NCBI RefSeq assembly: GCF_012223425.1
Contig: NZ_CP038798.1
Location: forward strand, 62,001 to 126,000
Direction: 5' to 3'
Length of the DNA: 64,000 nucleotides
DNA from: Mycolicibacterium frederiksbergense
Lineage (GTDB): Bacteria; Actinomycetota; Actinomycetes; Mycobacteriales; Mycobacteriaceae
Below are positions 36,660 to 45,090 of this stretch, piece by piece. The first letter of the stretch is position 1. Every line of letters begins with the position of its first letter. The position numbers were made by a program, and so were the translations under genes. The notes under the pieces are model-generated. The model ran no database searches. It was not told the DNA's origin and saw nothing but the letters and a program-made list of their open reading frames with translations.

Positions 36660-38149
36660 GGAGGAATTGTCAATACCTGTGGATCGGGGTGTTTCAGGCG
36701 ACCTCCGTTCCGGCGTGCTGACCGCCGTCTGAGGGCGATGTTGGCGGGGTGATGTCGGTGGGTCGTTCGAGCAGTCTGCCTTTATGGAAGACCGCGCCGG
36801 CGCGGACCAGGGCGACCAGGTGTGGGGCGTTGACGGCACGCCAGCGGGCCGCGGCGGCGTCGATGAGCTTGTAGGCCATCGCTAGTCCGGCCGCTCGTGA
36901 TCCGGGCCCCTTGGTGACCTTGGTCCTCAAACGCACTGTGGCAAAGGTGGATTCGATCGGATTCGTCGTTCGCAGATGAATCCAATGTTCGGCCGGATAC
37001 TTGTAGAATTCCAGCAGCACATCGAGGTCGTCGGTGATCTTAGCGACCGCCTTGGGATACTTCGCGCCGAAGTCGGCCTCGAAGGCCTTGACCGCGATCT
37101 GGGCCTTGTCGATATCCTCGGCGTTGTAGATCTCCTTGATCGCCGCCAGCGCCGACGGGTGCGCTGATTTCGGCAGTGCAGCAAGAACATTGGCCTGCTT
37201 ATGAAACCAGCACCGCTGCTCTTTGGTGGCCGGGAAAACCTCGCGGACTGCTTTCCAGAACCCGAGCGCGCCATCGCCGATCGCGAGTACGGGGGCGGTC
37301 ATGCCGCGGCGCTTGCAGTCGCGCAACAGATCGGCCCACGACTCGGCCGACTCGCGGTAGCCGTCGGTGATCGCCACGAGCTCCTTGCGGCCATCAGCAC
37401 GCACGCCCAGCATCACCAGCAGACAGAGCTTTTCCTGGTCCAGCCGCACCTTGAGGTGAATGCCGTCGACCCACAGATACACGTAATCAGTGGCCGAGAG
37501 GTCGCGGGCCCCAAACGCGCGGGCCTCGTCTTGCCACTGCGCCGTGAGCCGGGTGATCGTGCTGGCCGACAGCCCAGCGCCGGAGCCGAGGAACTGCTCG
37601 AGGGCAGGGGTGAAATCGTTGCTCGACAGGCCGTGCAGGTACAGCAGCGGCAGTACCTCGCTCATCTGCGGCGACTTGCGCGCCCAGGCCGGCAGGATCG
37701 CCGAGGAGAACCGCTTGCGTTCACCGGTGTCGGGGTCGACACGGCGGTCGTTGACCCGCGGCGCTTTCACCTGCACCGCGCCGGCGGCGGTCAGCACCTC
37801 CCGGGGCTGGTGATAGCCGTTTCGCACCACCAACCGGTGACCGTTCTCGTCGAGTTGATCGGCGAACTGCGCCACGTAGGCGGCGACCTCGGCCTGCAAC
37901 GCCGCGGCCAGCATCTGCCGGGCCCCGTCGCGGACGATCTCATCCAACAACGACCGACCAGCACCGCTGGCCTTGTCGTTGGCGTCCTCGGTGTCGTGAA
38001 CTACGGTGAGCATGGGCGTACCTTCCCAACCAGCGCGCCAACGCCGGTCTTGATCGAATACCTGATTCCGTGAAGATCATCCCCGGGAAGGTGCGCCCAT
38101 CTTCACGCCCCCACACCGAGGCTCATCCACAGGTATTGATCATTGCTCC
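36660..38149 (-). mobile_element. IS256-family element, complete
   Basis: The 25-bp terminal inverted repeats (GGAGGAATTGTCAATACC against GGAGCAATGATCAATACC) differ at three positions. GCCACAG (7 bp, 8 if the boundary shifts by one) is repeated at 36653-36659 and 38150-38156. The insertion is in the pcaL-like remnant. Confidence 0.9.
36694..38013 (-). CDS. IS256-family transposase
   Basis: The 439-residue intact transposase. Motifs: ATDYVYLWVDGIHLKVRL (first Asp), GDGALGFWKAVREVF (second Asp), EQRCWFHKQANVLAALP, HWIHLRTTNPIESTFATVRLR with the catalytic Glu, and a basic C-terminus. Start ATG 38013, same position as in the copy at 1-966. The element is probably autonomous. Confidence 0.95.
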   Translation of the reverse strand: MLTVVHDTEDANDKASGAGRSLLDEIVRDGARQMLAAALQAEVAAYVAQFADQLDENGHRLVVRNGYHQPREVLTAAGAVQVKAPRVNDRRVDPDTGERKRFSSAILPAWARKSPQMSEVLPLLYLHGLSSNDFTPALEQFLGSGAGLSASTITRLTAQWQDEARAFGARDLSATDYVYLWVDGIHLKVRLDQEKLCLLVMLGVRADGRKELVAITDGYRESAESWADLLRDCKRRGMTAPVLAIGDGALGFWKAVREVFPATKEQRCWFHKQANVLAALPKSAHPSALAAIKEIYNAEDIDKAQIAVKAFEADFGAKYPKAVAKITDDLDVLLEFYKYPAEHWIHLRTTNPIESTFATVRLRTKVTKGPGSRAAGLAMAYKLIDAAAARWRAVNAPHLVALVRAGAVFHKGRLLERPTDITPPTSPSDGGQHAGTEVA

Positions 38150-38353
38150 GCCACAGTAGATGGCGGCCTGTAGCAGCAGCTCTTTGATCTCGCCGTTGGT
38201 CAGGCCGTTTCGGCGGGCCGCGCGCACATGCATCGCTAGCTCTTCGTGGTGACCTCGGGCGACCTGGCAATGTCAACTTGAAGTGGCCCCAGTGTGACGG
38301 CTAGTTTTGGCCCCCCCTTCGCGGTGCGTTGGGATTTTCTGGCGTTGAGGTGG

Positions 38354-38692
38354 CTAGCCCCAGAAGATGCCTGAGGGGTTGTGATCGATTTCGGTGAGCA
38401 CATCGTGGATGTGCGGTGTGGGGTCGATCGTGTCGTAGCGGTGAAATTTGAGGTGTCGGTCTCGCCAGTACAGGGTCCAGGTGTTGGTGGTGGCGGTGTA
38501 GCGCAGTCGTGCGATCGGGAAACTGGTCCAGTCTGGACCGTAGTCTTCGCGCCACGGCGCTCGTCGTTCGACGATGGTGAGGTGCCGGGCAGCGACGTCG
38601 CATTCGACGCGGACTTGGTGACGCGCGTGTTCGGGCACTCTGGCCGCGCACCACTGTTGCACGCGTGCGATATCGAGTTCGGGTAGGGCCAT
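38354..38692 (-). CDS. DUF3024 protein, IS21 passenger (copy 2)
   Basis: The 112-residue protein is identical to the one at 2665-3003. In this copy it has its own ATG four bases after the stop of the upstream partner gene, showing the native two-gene layout. Function unknown; RHQVRVECDVAARHLTIVE is the conserved core. Confidence 0.75.
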   Translation of the reverse strand: MALPELDIARVQQWCAARVPEHARHQVRVECDVAARHLTIVERRAPWREDYGPDWTSFPIARLRYTATTNTWTLYWRDRHLKFHRYDTIDPTPHIHDVLTEIDHNPSGIFWG

Positions 38693-38696
38693 TGGG

Positions 38697-39275
38697 TCAC
38701 CACCGGGGCGTGTCGGTGGCGGCGGTCAGGGTGTCGTAGGCGGTGTCGAGTTGGCGTTGACGGCGGCGGTGGGGTTCATGATTGGACTCGGCAGCCAGAG
38801 CATCGATCAGGTCGTCGAGTTCGGCGGCGGTCATCGTGAGATGAAGCTCGCCGCCGTGGGCGCAGATCGCGAAAACCGCTCTCTGACAGTTGTTGTCGAG
38901 GAAGGGCAGGGTGCGCAGGGTCGCTGCGGTGTCAGCGTCGATGGGAATGTCGCGGCGCGGTTGGGCTGCGGTCAGTTGCTGGCGACGCAGATCGTAGATT
39001 GATGCTGCCCAGTTGCTGATGGTGCCGTCGTCGCCGCAGTGGCTGCATTGCCAGCCGATGGGTTGCTCAGCATCGCCGCGGACCACCGTGATGCGGCCCG
39101 GGCAGCGGCGGTTGGCGGGTCGGCGCCGACACGGCAGCGCGGTTTCCCACCGGGTGTGAGCGTCGCCGGCCGACGCTGCGGAAACGATGCCGCCCAGGTG
39201 CTCGGCGAGCGCACGGGCCGGCCCGGGGGTCTCGGGGCCCACGTCGAGGAAGTGCTGCAGATCGGCGACCAACAT
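38697..39275 (-). CDS. DUF3024 partner protein, intact
   Basis: The 192-residue protein begins MLVADLQHFLDVGPETPGPAR. It has a Cys-containing stretch ETALPCRRRPANRRCPGRI, a possible zinc knuckle with WQCSHCGDDGTISNW (CxxC), and a C-terminal DDLIDALAAESNHEPHRRRQ. I recall similar proteins next to DUF3024 genes in actinobacteria. Function unknown. It lies between istB and the DUF3024 gene on the same strand. Confidence 0.75.
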   Translation of the reverse strand: MLVADLQHFLDVGPETPGPARALAEHLGGIVSAASAGDAHTRWETALPCRRRPANRRCPGRITVVRGDAEQPIGWQCSHCGDDGTISNWAASIYDLRRQQLTAAQPRRDIPIDADTAATLRTLPFLDNNCQRAVFAICAHGGELHLTMTAAELDDLIDALAAESNHEPHRRRQRQLDTAYDTLTAATDTPRW

Positions 39276-39320
39276 GACCTGGTCACTGTATCGGCTGCAG
39301 GCCGGCCAGAGGCGCGTGAG

Positions 39321-40112
39321 TTACTGCGCGGTGCTGGTGCGGCGGGTGCGGGCATGGGCGAGTCGGTAGGAGGTGGTGCCGGTTTCGATGATCTGCCCGG
39401 CGAAGGTCAACCGGTCGACGATGGCCGCACACAGTCGCGGGTCGGTGAAGGTCTTGGTCCACGCGGAAAACGGCTCGTTGGACGCGATCGCCACCGAGGC
39501 GCGTTCCTCGCGCTCGGTGAGCACCTGGAACAGCAACTCCGCACCGCGGCGGTCCAATTGCAGGTAGCCCAGCTCATCGATGAGCAGCAGATCCACCCGA
39601 CCGTAGCGGGTGATCAACTTACTCAGGTGGGCCTCGTCGGCGGCCTCGACGAGTTCATTGACCAGCTTGCTGGCCAGGGTGTAGCGGACGCGGTAACCGG
39701 CTTCGGCGGCGGTGGTTCCCAACCCGATCAGCAGGTGAGTCTTGCCGGTCCCGGAGTCGCCGATCAAGCACAAGGGTTCACCGGCTTTGACCCAGGCGCA
39801 GGTCGCCAGGGTGCCGATGACTGCGGGGTTGATCGCGGGGTTGGCCTCAAAGCTGAACTCGTCAAGCCGCTTTGGCCGAGGGAACCCGGCGTCATGAATA
39901 CGGCGCTGCGCCCGGCGGCGATCCCGGTCCTCGCATTCGGCGATCATCAGCTCCGATAAGAACCCCAGATAGGACTGCTGTTCACGTTCGGCCGCGGCGG
40001 CGATCTCGGCGAAGCGGTCACGGATGGTGGGCAGCCGCAACATCCGGGCGCCCTGTTCGATTGCCGCGACCGCGGCCTGATCGGTGACGGTGTGACGCGC
40101 GGTGGTGTTCAT
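39321..40112 (-). CDS. istB: IS21-family helper ATPase IstB (copy 2)
   Basis: The 263-residue protein has the same sequence as the copy at 3630: Walker A GDSGTGKTHLL and Walker B LLLIDELGYL. Its ATG overlaps the istA stop. Confidence 0.95.
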   Translation of the reverse strand: MNTTARHTVTDQAAVAAIEQGARMLRLPTIRDRFAEIAAAAEREQQSYLGFLSELMIAECEDRDRRRAQRRIHDAGFPRPKRLDEFSFEANPAINPAVIGTLATCAWVKAGEPLCLIGDSGTGKTHLLIGLGTTAAEAGYRVRYTLASKLVNELVEAADEAHLSKLITRYGRVDLLLIDELGYLQLDRRGAELLFQVLTEREERASVAIASNEPFSAWTKTFTDPRLCAAIVDRLTFAGQIIETGTTSYRLAHARTRRTSTAQ

Positions 40113-41770
40113 GAGCTCTGCTGCCCCAGCAGCGTGTCATAGGGGGCCACCGACGGCAACGGCCGCTCGTCGGCGATCAGGCGGTGCTCAGCGAGCCGGA
40201 GCACCTGGGCGCCCTCACCGCCGCCGGGTGGCGAACCGAGGCCGGCGCGCTGTTCGGCGGCCCGGCGGGCTTCCAGCGCCACCACATCGGCATTGACCGA
40301 GCCCACCGACAGCGCAGCGCTGATACCGGCCAGCACATCAGCGCGGTCGAGGTGACGGTGCAGCAGCAGGACTTCAACCAGCACACGGGTTCCGCCAGCA
40401 TCCCCATGAACCCGCCGGGCTGCGGCCCACCACGCGTCATGTTCAGCGGTGAACAGTTTGGCCGCCCGCGCTTGAGCCAGTGCGGTGGCCCCCGGCAACG
40501 CACCGGGTTTGCGGGCCAGGATCTCCAGATAGTGGTCCAAGTCCAGCACCTTGGTGCCTTTGCCGACTGCCCGGGGATGACGTGCCACCACCGTGGTGCG
40601 GTCATAGACAGTGACATGCGACGCCGACAGTTTCACCCGCACACGATGCCCGATGAACCGGGCCGGCACCGAATACTGATTGCAGCGCACCATGATCTGG
40701 GCGTACCGATCCACCCGCGGAGTCAGCGTCAACGCCGTCTCAAACCCCTGATCGGCAACAGGCTGCAGGAACTGCCGCTCGGTTTCCCAGTCCTGGCCAA
40801 CACTGTTGGCGCGGTTAGCGATCCGACGACGATCGTCGGCGTCGTCAGCAGCGGCCAAGAAGGCGTTGAGCTCGTCGATGGAGTCGACCACCGGCATCGG
40901 CACGCAGTGATTGCGGCGAAACCGGCCCCCTTCGCCTTCCACGCCGCCCTTTTCGTGGCTGCCGTCGTGACCGGGCTGGCAATACCACGCTTCAAAGCCG
41001 TAGTGCGAGCGGAACGCGATCCAGCGTTCATTCTCCTGACGGGACCGTCCGAACAACACCTGCTTGACCGCACTATTGAGATTGTCGTAACGGATCTTGT
41101 CGACCGGCACCCCGCCGAGGCGGTCGAACCCGTAAACGTGGCCCTCCAGAAACGCTTCCTGGCCCTGGGTGGCGAACGCCCGATGCGCTGCTCGCCCCGA
41201 GAACGACAACCGCATCGTAAACAGTGCGGTCTTGGTCTTCACCCCGGCCAGCATCACCCACAGATCGTGGAAGTCGACCTCGGCTTCAGCGCCGGGTCGG
41301 TAGGTCTGCGGCACAAATCCCGCCTCCAAGGCCCGGCCCGCCTCCGCAGCGATCTGTGGGCGACGTTTGCGGATGTGGTCGCGCACCGTCGAATACGACA
41401 ACCCGGCAGCGTCATGCTCATCGACCAGCCGCGCCAACACCCGTCGCGCGGTATGGCGTTGCTTTTTCGGGGCATCCAGATCCGAACGCAGCATCTCATC
41501 GATGGCCGCCTTGAACGGCTCCAACCGCGGCGCCGCTCGCGGCCCGGTCTTGCGCGGCGGCGGCACCGCCGAATCCAACGCTTGGCGCACTGTGCGTCGA
41601 TGCACCCGGTACTTATCTGCCAGCGCCCGGATCGACAAACCCTCAACCCGACGATCCCGGCGGATCGCTGCGAACTGCTCCACCCGTGTCCTCACCTTTC
41701 CAGCCACCAACCCTTCACCAGCGATCCGGGCCATCCGGAACCGCCTGTGATCACTGTCAGGTGGGGCCAA
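40109..41770 (-). CDS. istA: IS21-family transposase IstA (copy 2)
   Basis: The 553-residue protein has the same sequence as the copy at 4418. It is intact, and the repeated transposase-binding units lie upstream at 41754-41906. Confidence 0.95.
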   Translation of the reverse strand: MAPPDSDHRRFRMARIAGEGLVAGKVRTRVEQFAAIRRDRRVEGLSIRALADKYRVHRRTVRQALDSAVPPPRKTGPRAAPRLEPFKAAIDEMLRSDLDAPKKQRHTARRVLARLVDEHDAAGLSYSTVRDHIRKRRPQIAAEAGRALEAGFVPQTYRPGAEAEVDFHDLWVMLAGVKTKTALFTMRLSFSGRAAHRAFATQGQEAFLEGHVYGFDRLGGVPVDKIRYDNLNSAVKQVLFGRSRQENERWIAFRSHYGFEAWYCQPGHDGSHEKGGVEGEGGRFRRNHCVPMPVVDSIDELNAFLAAADDADDRRRIANRANSVGQDWETERQFLQPVADQGFETALTLTPRVDRYAQIMVRCNQYSVPARFIGHRVRVKLSASHVTVYDRTTVVARHPRAVGKGTKVLDLDHYLEILARKPGALPGATALAQARAAKLFTAEHDAWWAAARRVHGDAGGTRVLVEVLLLHRHLDRADVLAGISAALSVGSVNADVVALEARRAAEQRAGLGSPPGGGEGAQVLRLAEHRLIADERPLPSVAPYDTLLGQQSS

Positions 41771-42126
41771 TTCACGCCGTCATAACCGACGCGGCGTGTC
41801 GTCAAGGTGGGGCCAACTCAGACCGTCACAACAGCACACCCGCGACCACACAGGTGGGGCCACTTTCGACCGCCCACCCGGGGCCAAATCAGGCTGTCAC
41901 AGCCACGCGAGCAGTGCGGTCAGCGTGATCAACGACCGGCTGCGACGATCCAGGCCTTGCCGGCTCCAGATGGTGCCCCACGCGTAGCGGGTGATCAACT
42001 CCTGAAAATCTGTGGTGAATTCGGTGGTGGACGCGACAGCGCGATCGACGTGCGCGTCACCGAGCACCTGACGCCGAATCGCCATGCCCGCGTCGTAGTC
42101 GGTCGGGGCGCAGACGGCGAGGTGGC

Positions 42127-43808
42127 CTAAGCCTCGATCCACCGGTGAGCTGTCGGTGTGAAGTCGATTTCGATTGTGTGCGTTGGGCCCGGGGTGTGCC
42201 GTGAGGTGGGTGTGTGTGATGGCCCGATCTCGGTATCGGCTTGTTCCTGTGGGTCTTTCGTCTCGTGCGGGCGGTTGGGGTTGCTCTGTTAGGCCAGCAG
42301 TGGCCGGTTTCGGCCAAACAGACTGTGGAACAGGGTGTTCCACGCGGTTTCCCAGGGCCAGTTGCGTGGCAGGTGCAGGGTCAGGCGTCGGGCCGAGGAG
42401 GCGATGCGTGCCGGCACGCTGATCAGGGTGCGGCGGATGGTGCCGGTGCGGGCTTTGGCCAGCGCTGGTCCGGTCAGGGTGGCCGCGGCGCGGGTGAGGT
42501 TGAACGCCATCGCTGCGCACACCAGCCAGGCGGCGTTGGCGCCGAATCGCCCCGAGGGCAGATGGGCCAGAGCAGAGTCTTTGAGGTCGGCGTGGACCTG
42601 CTCGATGAGCGCGTGGCCGCGGTGGGTCTTGTCGGCGGTGACGGTATCGAGGTCGGTGGTGGTGAAGAAGGCATGGAAGCGCCAGGTGTCGAACAGGGTG
42701 GTCTGCCCCTCGCCGCTGGCGGGGTTGAGGTCGGGGATGCGCCGCACCACCAGCCTGCCGGGGATCTGCTCGCTGGTTTTGCGGGAGCTGAACGCGGTGA
42801 AGTCGATCTCGGCGACCTCGGCGCGCGAGATCCAGCGCTGGGTGTTCTCGTCGTAGATCGCGTCGGTGTACTGGATCGAGATCCAGGCGTCCTCGGGTAT
42901 GGCGGCGATGGCGGCTTTGACTTTTGGGTCCAGGCGCACGGTGATCGACACGTCGGCACCACCGCGCAGAGCAGCCGCCACGGTTGGGTAGCCGTAGAAC
43001 GCCGAGTCGGCTCGCAGCAGCGGCCGGGTGGCTGCCGCCGAAGAGCGCAGTCGTGTCACGGTGGCCAGCGTGTCGCCGACGATGCGGGCAGCTCCACGTG
43101 CTGATCCGCAGGCGCCTTTGCGTAGGCGTTGGCCGCAGATGATCGGTGCACCATGCTCAGTGGTGAGCGTGGCGATCAGCGCATTTAACCCACGGACCCC
43201 GGAGTATCCGTAACCAGATCCCTGTTTGGTGTAGCCGTGCACTTCGATGATGGTGTCATCGAGATCAACACACACCGGACCGTCAACACCGGCCAGCACC
43301 GGAGTGCGTTCGTGCAGACCGGCCAGCAACCGCGCCGCCACGGCGTCGAGTTGGCGGACATGACCGAAGCTGAATTCGCGCAGGAACGATCCCAGCGTCG
43401 ACGGGGCGTACGGGCGGTCGAACACGGTGCCCATCGCGCCGTGGCGCAGCAAGGCCATGTCATCGATGCTGTCAGCACCAGCTACCATGCCCGCGACCAG
43501 CGACAAGACTTTCGCCCCGGCGTTGGCGCCCTTGTCGGTCGGCACCGTGATGTGCTCATCAGCCAGGCTGCTCAACCCGCACTGATGAGCCAGAGCGGCC
43601 ATCGGGACCAGCCCGGCACACGACACCAGATTGGGGTCATCAAAGCGGGCTGACGCCACAGGACGAGTGTGAGATAGTTGCATCTACGAGATGCCCTTCG
43701 TTCTGACCGAATGTGATCCTAGACAAATCCCATTCTTTCACCGCGACAGGGCATTTCGTTTTTACAACCCGCCCCAACTCCTATTCGATCGGTGGATCAA
43801 GGCTAAGC
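42127..43808 (-). mobile_element. IS1380-family element
   Basis: Inverted ends of about 19 bp (CCTAAGCCTCGATCCACCG at 42127-42146 against GCTTAGCCTTGATCCACCG read in from 43808) enclose one transposase gene. A target duplication was not resolved. It abuts the pcaL-like remnant on the left and marks the border between catabolic and plasmid-like DNA. Confidence 0.85.
42289..43683 (-). CDS. IS1380-family transposase
   Basis: The 464-residue DDE transposase. Candidate catalytic residues: Asp in CVDLDDTIIEVHGYTKQG, Asp in PLLRADSAFYGYP and Glu in HALIEQVHADLKDSALAHLPSG. The conserved IS1380 segments ANAAWLVCAAMAFNLTRA and GRNRPLLA close the protein. Intact. Confidence 0.95.
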   Translation of the reverse strand: MQLSHTRPVASARFDDPNLVSCAGLVPMAALAHQCGLSSLADEHITVPTDKGANAGAKVLSLVAGMVAGADSIDDMALLRHGAMGTVFDRPYAPSTLGSFLREFSFGHVRQLDAVAARLLAGLHERTPVLAGVDGPVCVDLDDTIIEVHGYTKQGSGYGYSGVRGLNALIATLTTEHGAPIICGQRLRKGACGSARGAARIVGDTLATVTRLRSSAAATRPLLRADSAFYGYPTVAAALRGGADVSITVRLDPKVKAAIAAIPEDAWISIQYTDAIYDENTQRWISRAEVAEIDFTAFSSRKTSEQIPGRLVVRRIPDLNPASGEGQTTLFDTWRFHAFFTTTDLDTVTADKTHRGHALIEQVHADLKDSALAHLPSGRFGANAAWLVCAAMAFNLTRAAATLTGPALAKARTGTIRRTLISVPARIASSARRLTLHLPRNWPWETAWNTLFHSLFGRNRPLLA

Positions 43809-43869
43809 CGCCCGTATAGCTTGGTTGCTAATCGGGCGGTCAGCCATGAGATGTGCAACTGGAGGTCGT

Positions 43870-44997
43870 ATGGGTGAGTGGCAGTCCGCCGAGGCCAGCG
43901 CCGATCCGGGGCCGGACACGCTGACCATTGAGGTTGGCGGTGCGACTCATACGGTGCGTCGCACCGACGGCGCAGTGACGATCGGGCGGGAACCGCCGGC
44001 ACAGATCCTGCTCCGAGAATCGGGTATCTCGCGTGCTCACCTACGCATCCAGTACGACCAGGACCACTGGTCGGTGATCGACACCGCCAGCAGGAACGGC
44101 ACTTACGTCAACGGTGTGCGGGTCGAGCACCTCGCCGTCACCGCCCCGGTGACGGTCAGGCTGGGTGACCCCAACGGCATCGCGGTGCACCTCGATCCGC
44201 GGCCGCCACTGGACGATGCACCACCCGCTGAGGCCACCGTGCCGGTGGAGGCTGAGGATGACGTGCACCCACTCGGAGCGACCTCCGAGAACGATGCAAT
44301 TAGTCGCCTCGGCGGCGCGGTGGAGGAGCGCCGGGAGGAGCTGGGACTGTCGGTCAGCACCCTGATCGCCGGTGTGATGACCCATGAGGACTACGCACTG
44401 TTCACCGGTGGGCAGCTGTCGCCCGGCGATGACGTGCGAAGGGTTCTCGAGCAGCGGTTGGTGTGGCCCGAGGACACCGTCCACCGCGTTCTGGAGGGAG
44501 CCGAGGTCCCCGAGGAGGAGCTGACGGACCTGCTCTCCCCCACCGTTCAGGTGGCGGTGGCGCTGGATGCTGCCGAGGTTGAAGTGCGCACCATTCGCCA
44601 CAAGGTCAACGAACTGCCCGACCCCCGCGACGAGCGGTTCGCTCGGACGGTGACGCCGCTGCTTACCCAGCTGCGCCGCCTCGATCATCTGGGCACCTCC
44701 GCGGCGCGAACCGCCCCCGGCCGCCCGGAGGTCCTCGCAGCATTGGCGGCGATCCGGGAAGCCCGGGCGGAGGTGGTGCTGTATGCCGGGCGGTCACCGG
44801 GGGCGAGTCTTGGCCAGCGGCTCGGCGCGGTGCGTGTGCGGGGGCGGTTGTCGGTCGCAGAGATCGCGACGGCGGCGGGAGTGACCACCGCCGACGTCGA
44901 ATCCGTCGAACGGGAGGACCCCGCCTCGGTTGCGGTGCTTGACGCGCTGGAGCGATTCGTCGCAGCGGTCGGCACTCACCTCCGGGTCCTCGACTGA
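43870..44997 (+). CDS. FHA-domain protein
   Basis: The 375-residue protein starts at ATG 43870 behind GGAGG. FHA domain at about residues 15-110 with VTIGREPPAQILL, GISRAHLRIQYD and TASRNGTYVNGVRV, so it should bind phosphothreonine peptides, as in Ser/Thr kinase signalling. The C-terminal two thirds are acidic and helical; residues 320-375 hold a helix-turn-helix-like RLSVAEIATAAGVTTADVESVERED. It is the first gene of a plus-strand group with a metallopeptidase and membrane proteins. No kinase gene is in the window. Confidence 0.85.
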   Translation: MGEWQSAEASADPGPDTLTIEVGGATHTVRRTDGAVTIGREPPAQILLRESGISRAHLRIQYDQDHWSVIDTASRNGTYVNGVRVEHLAVTAPVTVRLGDPNGIAVHLDPRPPLDDAPPAEATVPVEAEDDVHPLGATSENDAISRLGGAVEERREELGLSVSTLIAGVMTHEDYALFTGGQLSPGDDVRRVLEQRLVWPEDTVHRVLEGAEVPEEELTDLLSPTVQVAVALDAAEVEVRTIRHKVNELPDPRDERFARTVTPLLTQLRRLDHLGTSAARTAPGRPEVLAALAAIREARAEVVLYAGRSPGASLGQRLGAVRVRGRLSVAEIATAAGVTTADVESVEREDPASVAVLDALERFVAAVGTHLRVLD

Positions 44998-45090
44998 AAC
45001 TGGCGCTCGGAGGGCCCCACCGGTGGCCATAAGATATGAGTCGCCCCAGCGTCTGTAATCGGTTTGCTGGGCTCAACCGGGGGTGGTCTG

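Larger units (their letters stand above)
38265..41906 (-). mobile_element. IS21-family element with two passenger genes, copy 2
   Basis: 3642 bp, same orientation and gene content as 2576-6215 and apparently identical apart from two longer G runs. It is inserted in the pcaL-like remnant. The flanks read GCGACC on the left and GCGAGC on the right, so the target duplication is not exact. Confidence 0.92.
36584..42126 (-). pseudogene. PcaL-like decarboxylase domain, broken into three pieces by two insertions
   Basis: Pieces at 41907-42126, 38150-38264 and 36584-36659 together encode AIRRQVLGDAHVDRA, YAWGTIWSRQGLDRRS, then RAARRNGLTNGEIKELLLQ and CGVPDANTAFRIADRV, ending at a TAG at 36584-36586. 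IS256 (36660-38149) and IS21 (38265-41906) separate them, and IS1380 abuts the 5' side. A short GLGHLA segment upstream suggests that it was a PcaL fusion with an internal deletion. Confidence 0.85.

Noticed and set aside
37201..38073. 290-codon plus-strand frame
   Set aside because: Antisense to the IS256 transposase; no motif and no plausible start context. The 61-1173 plus-strand frame is the same kind of shadow.
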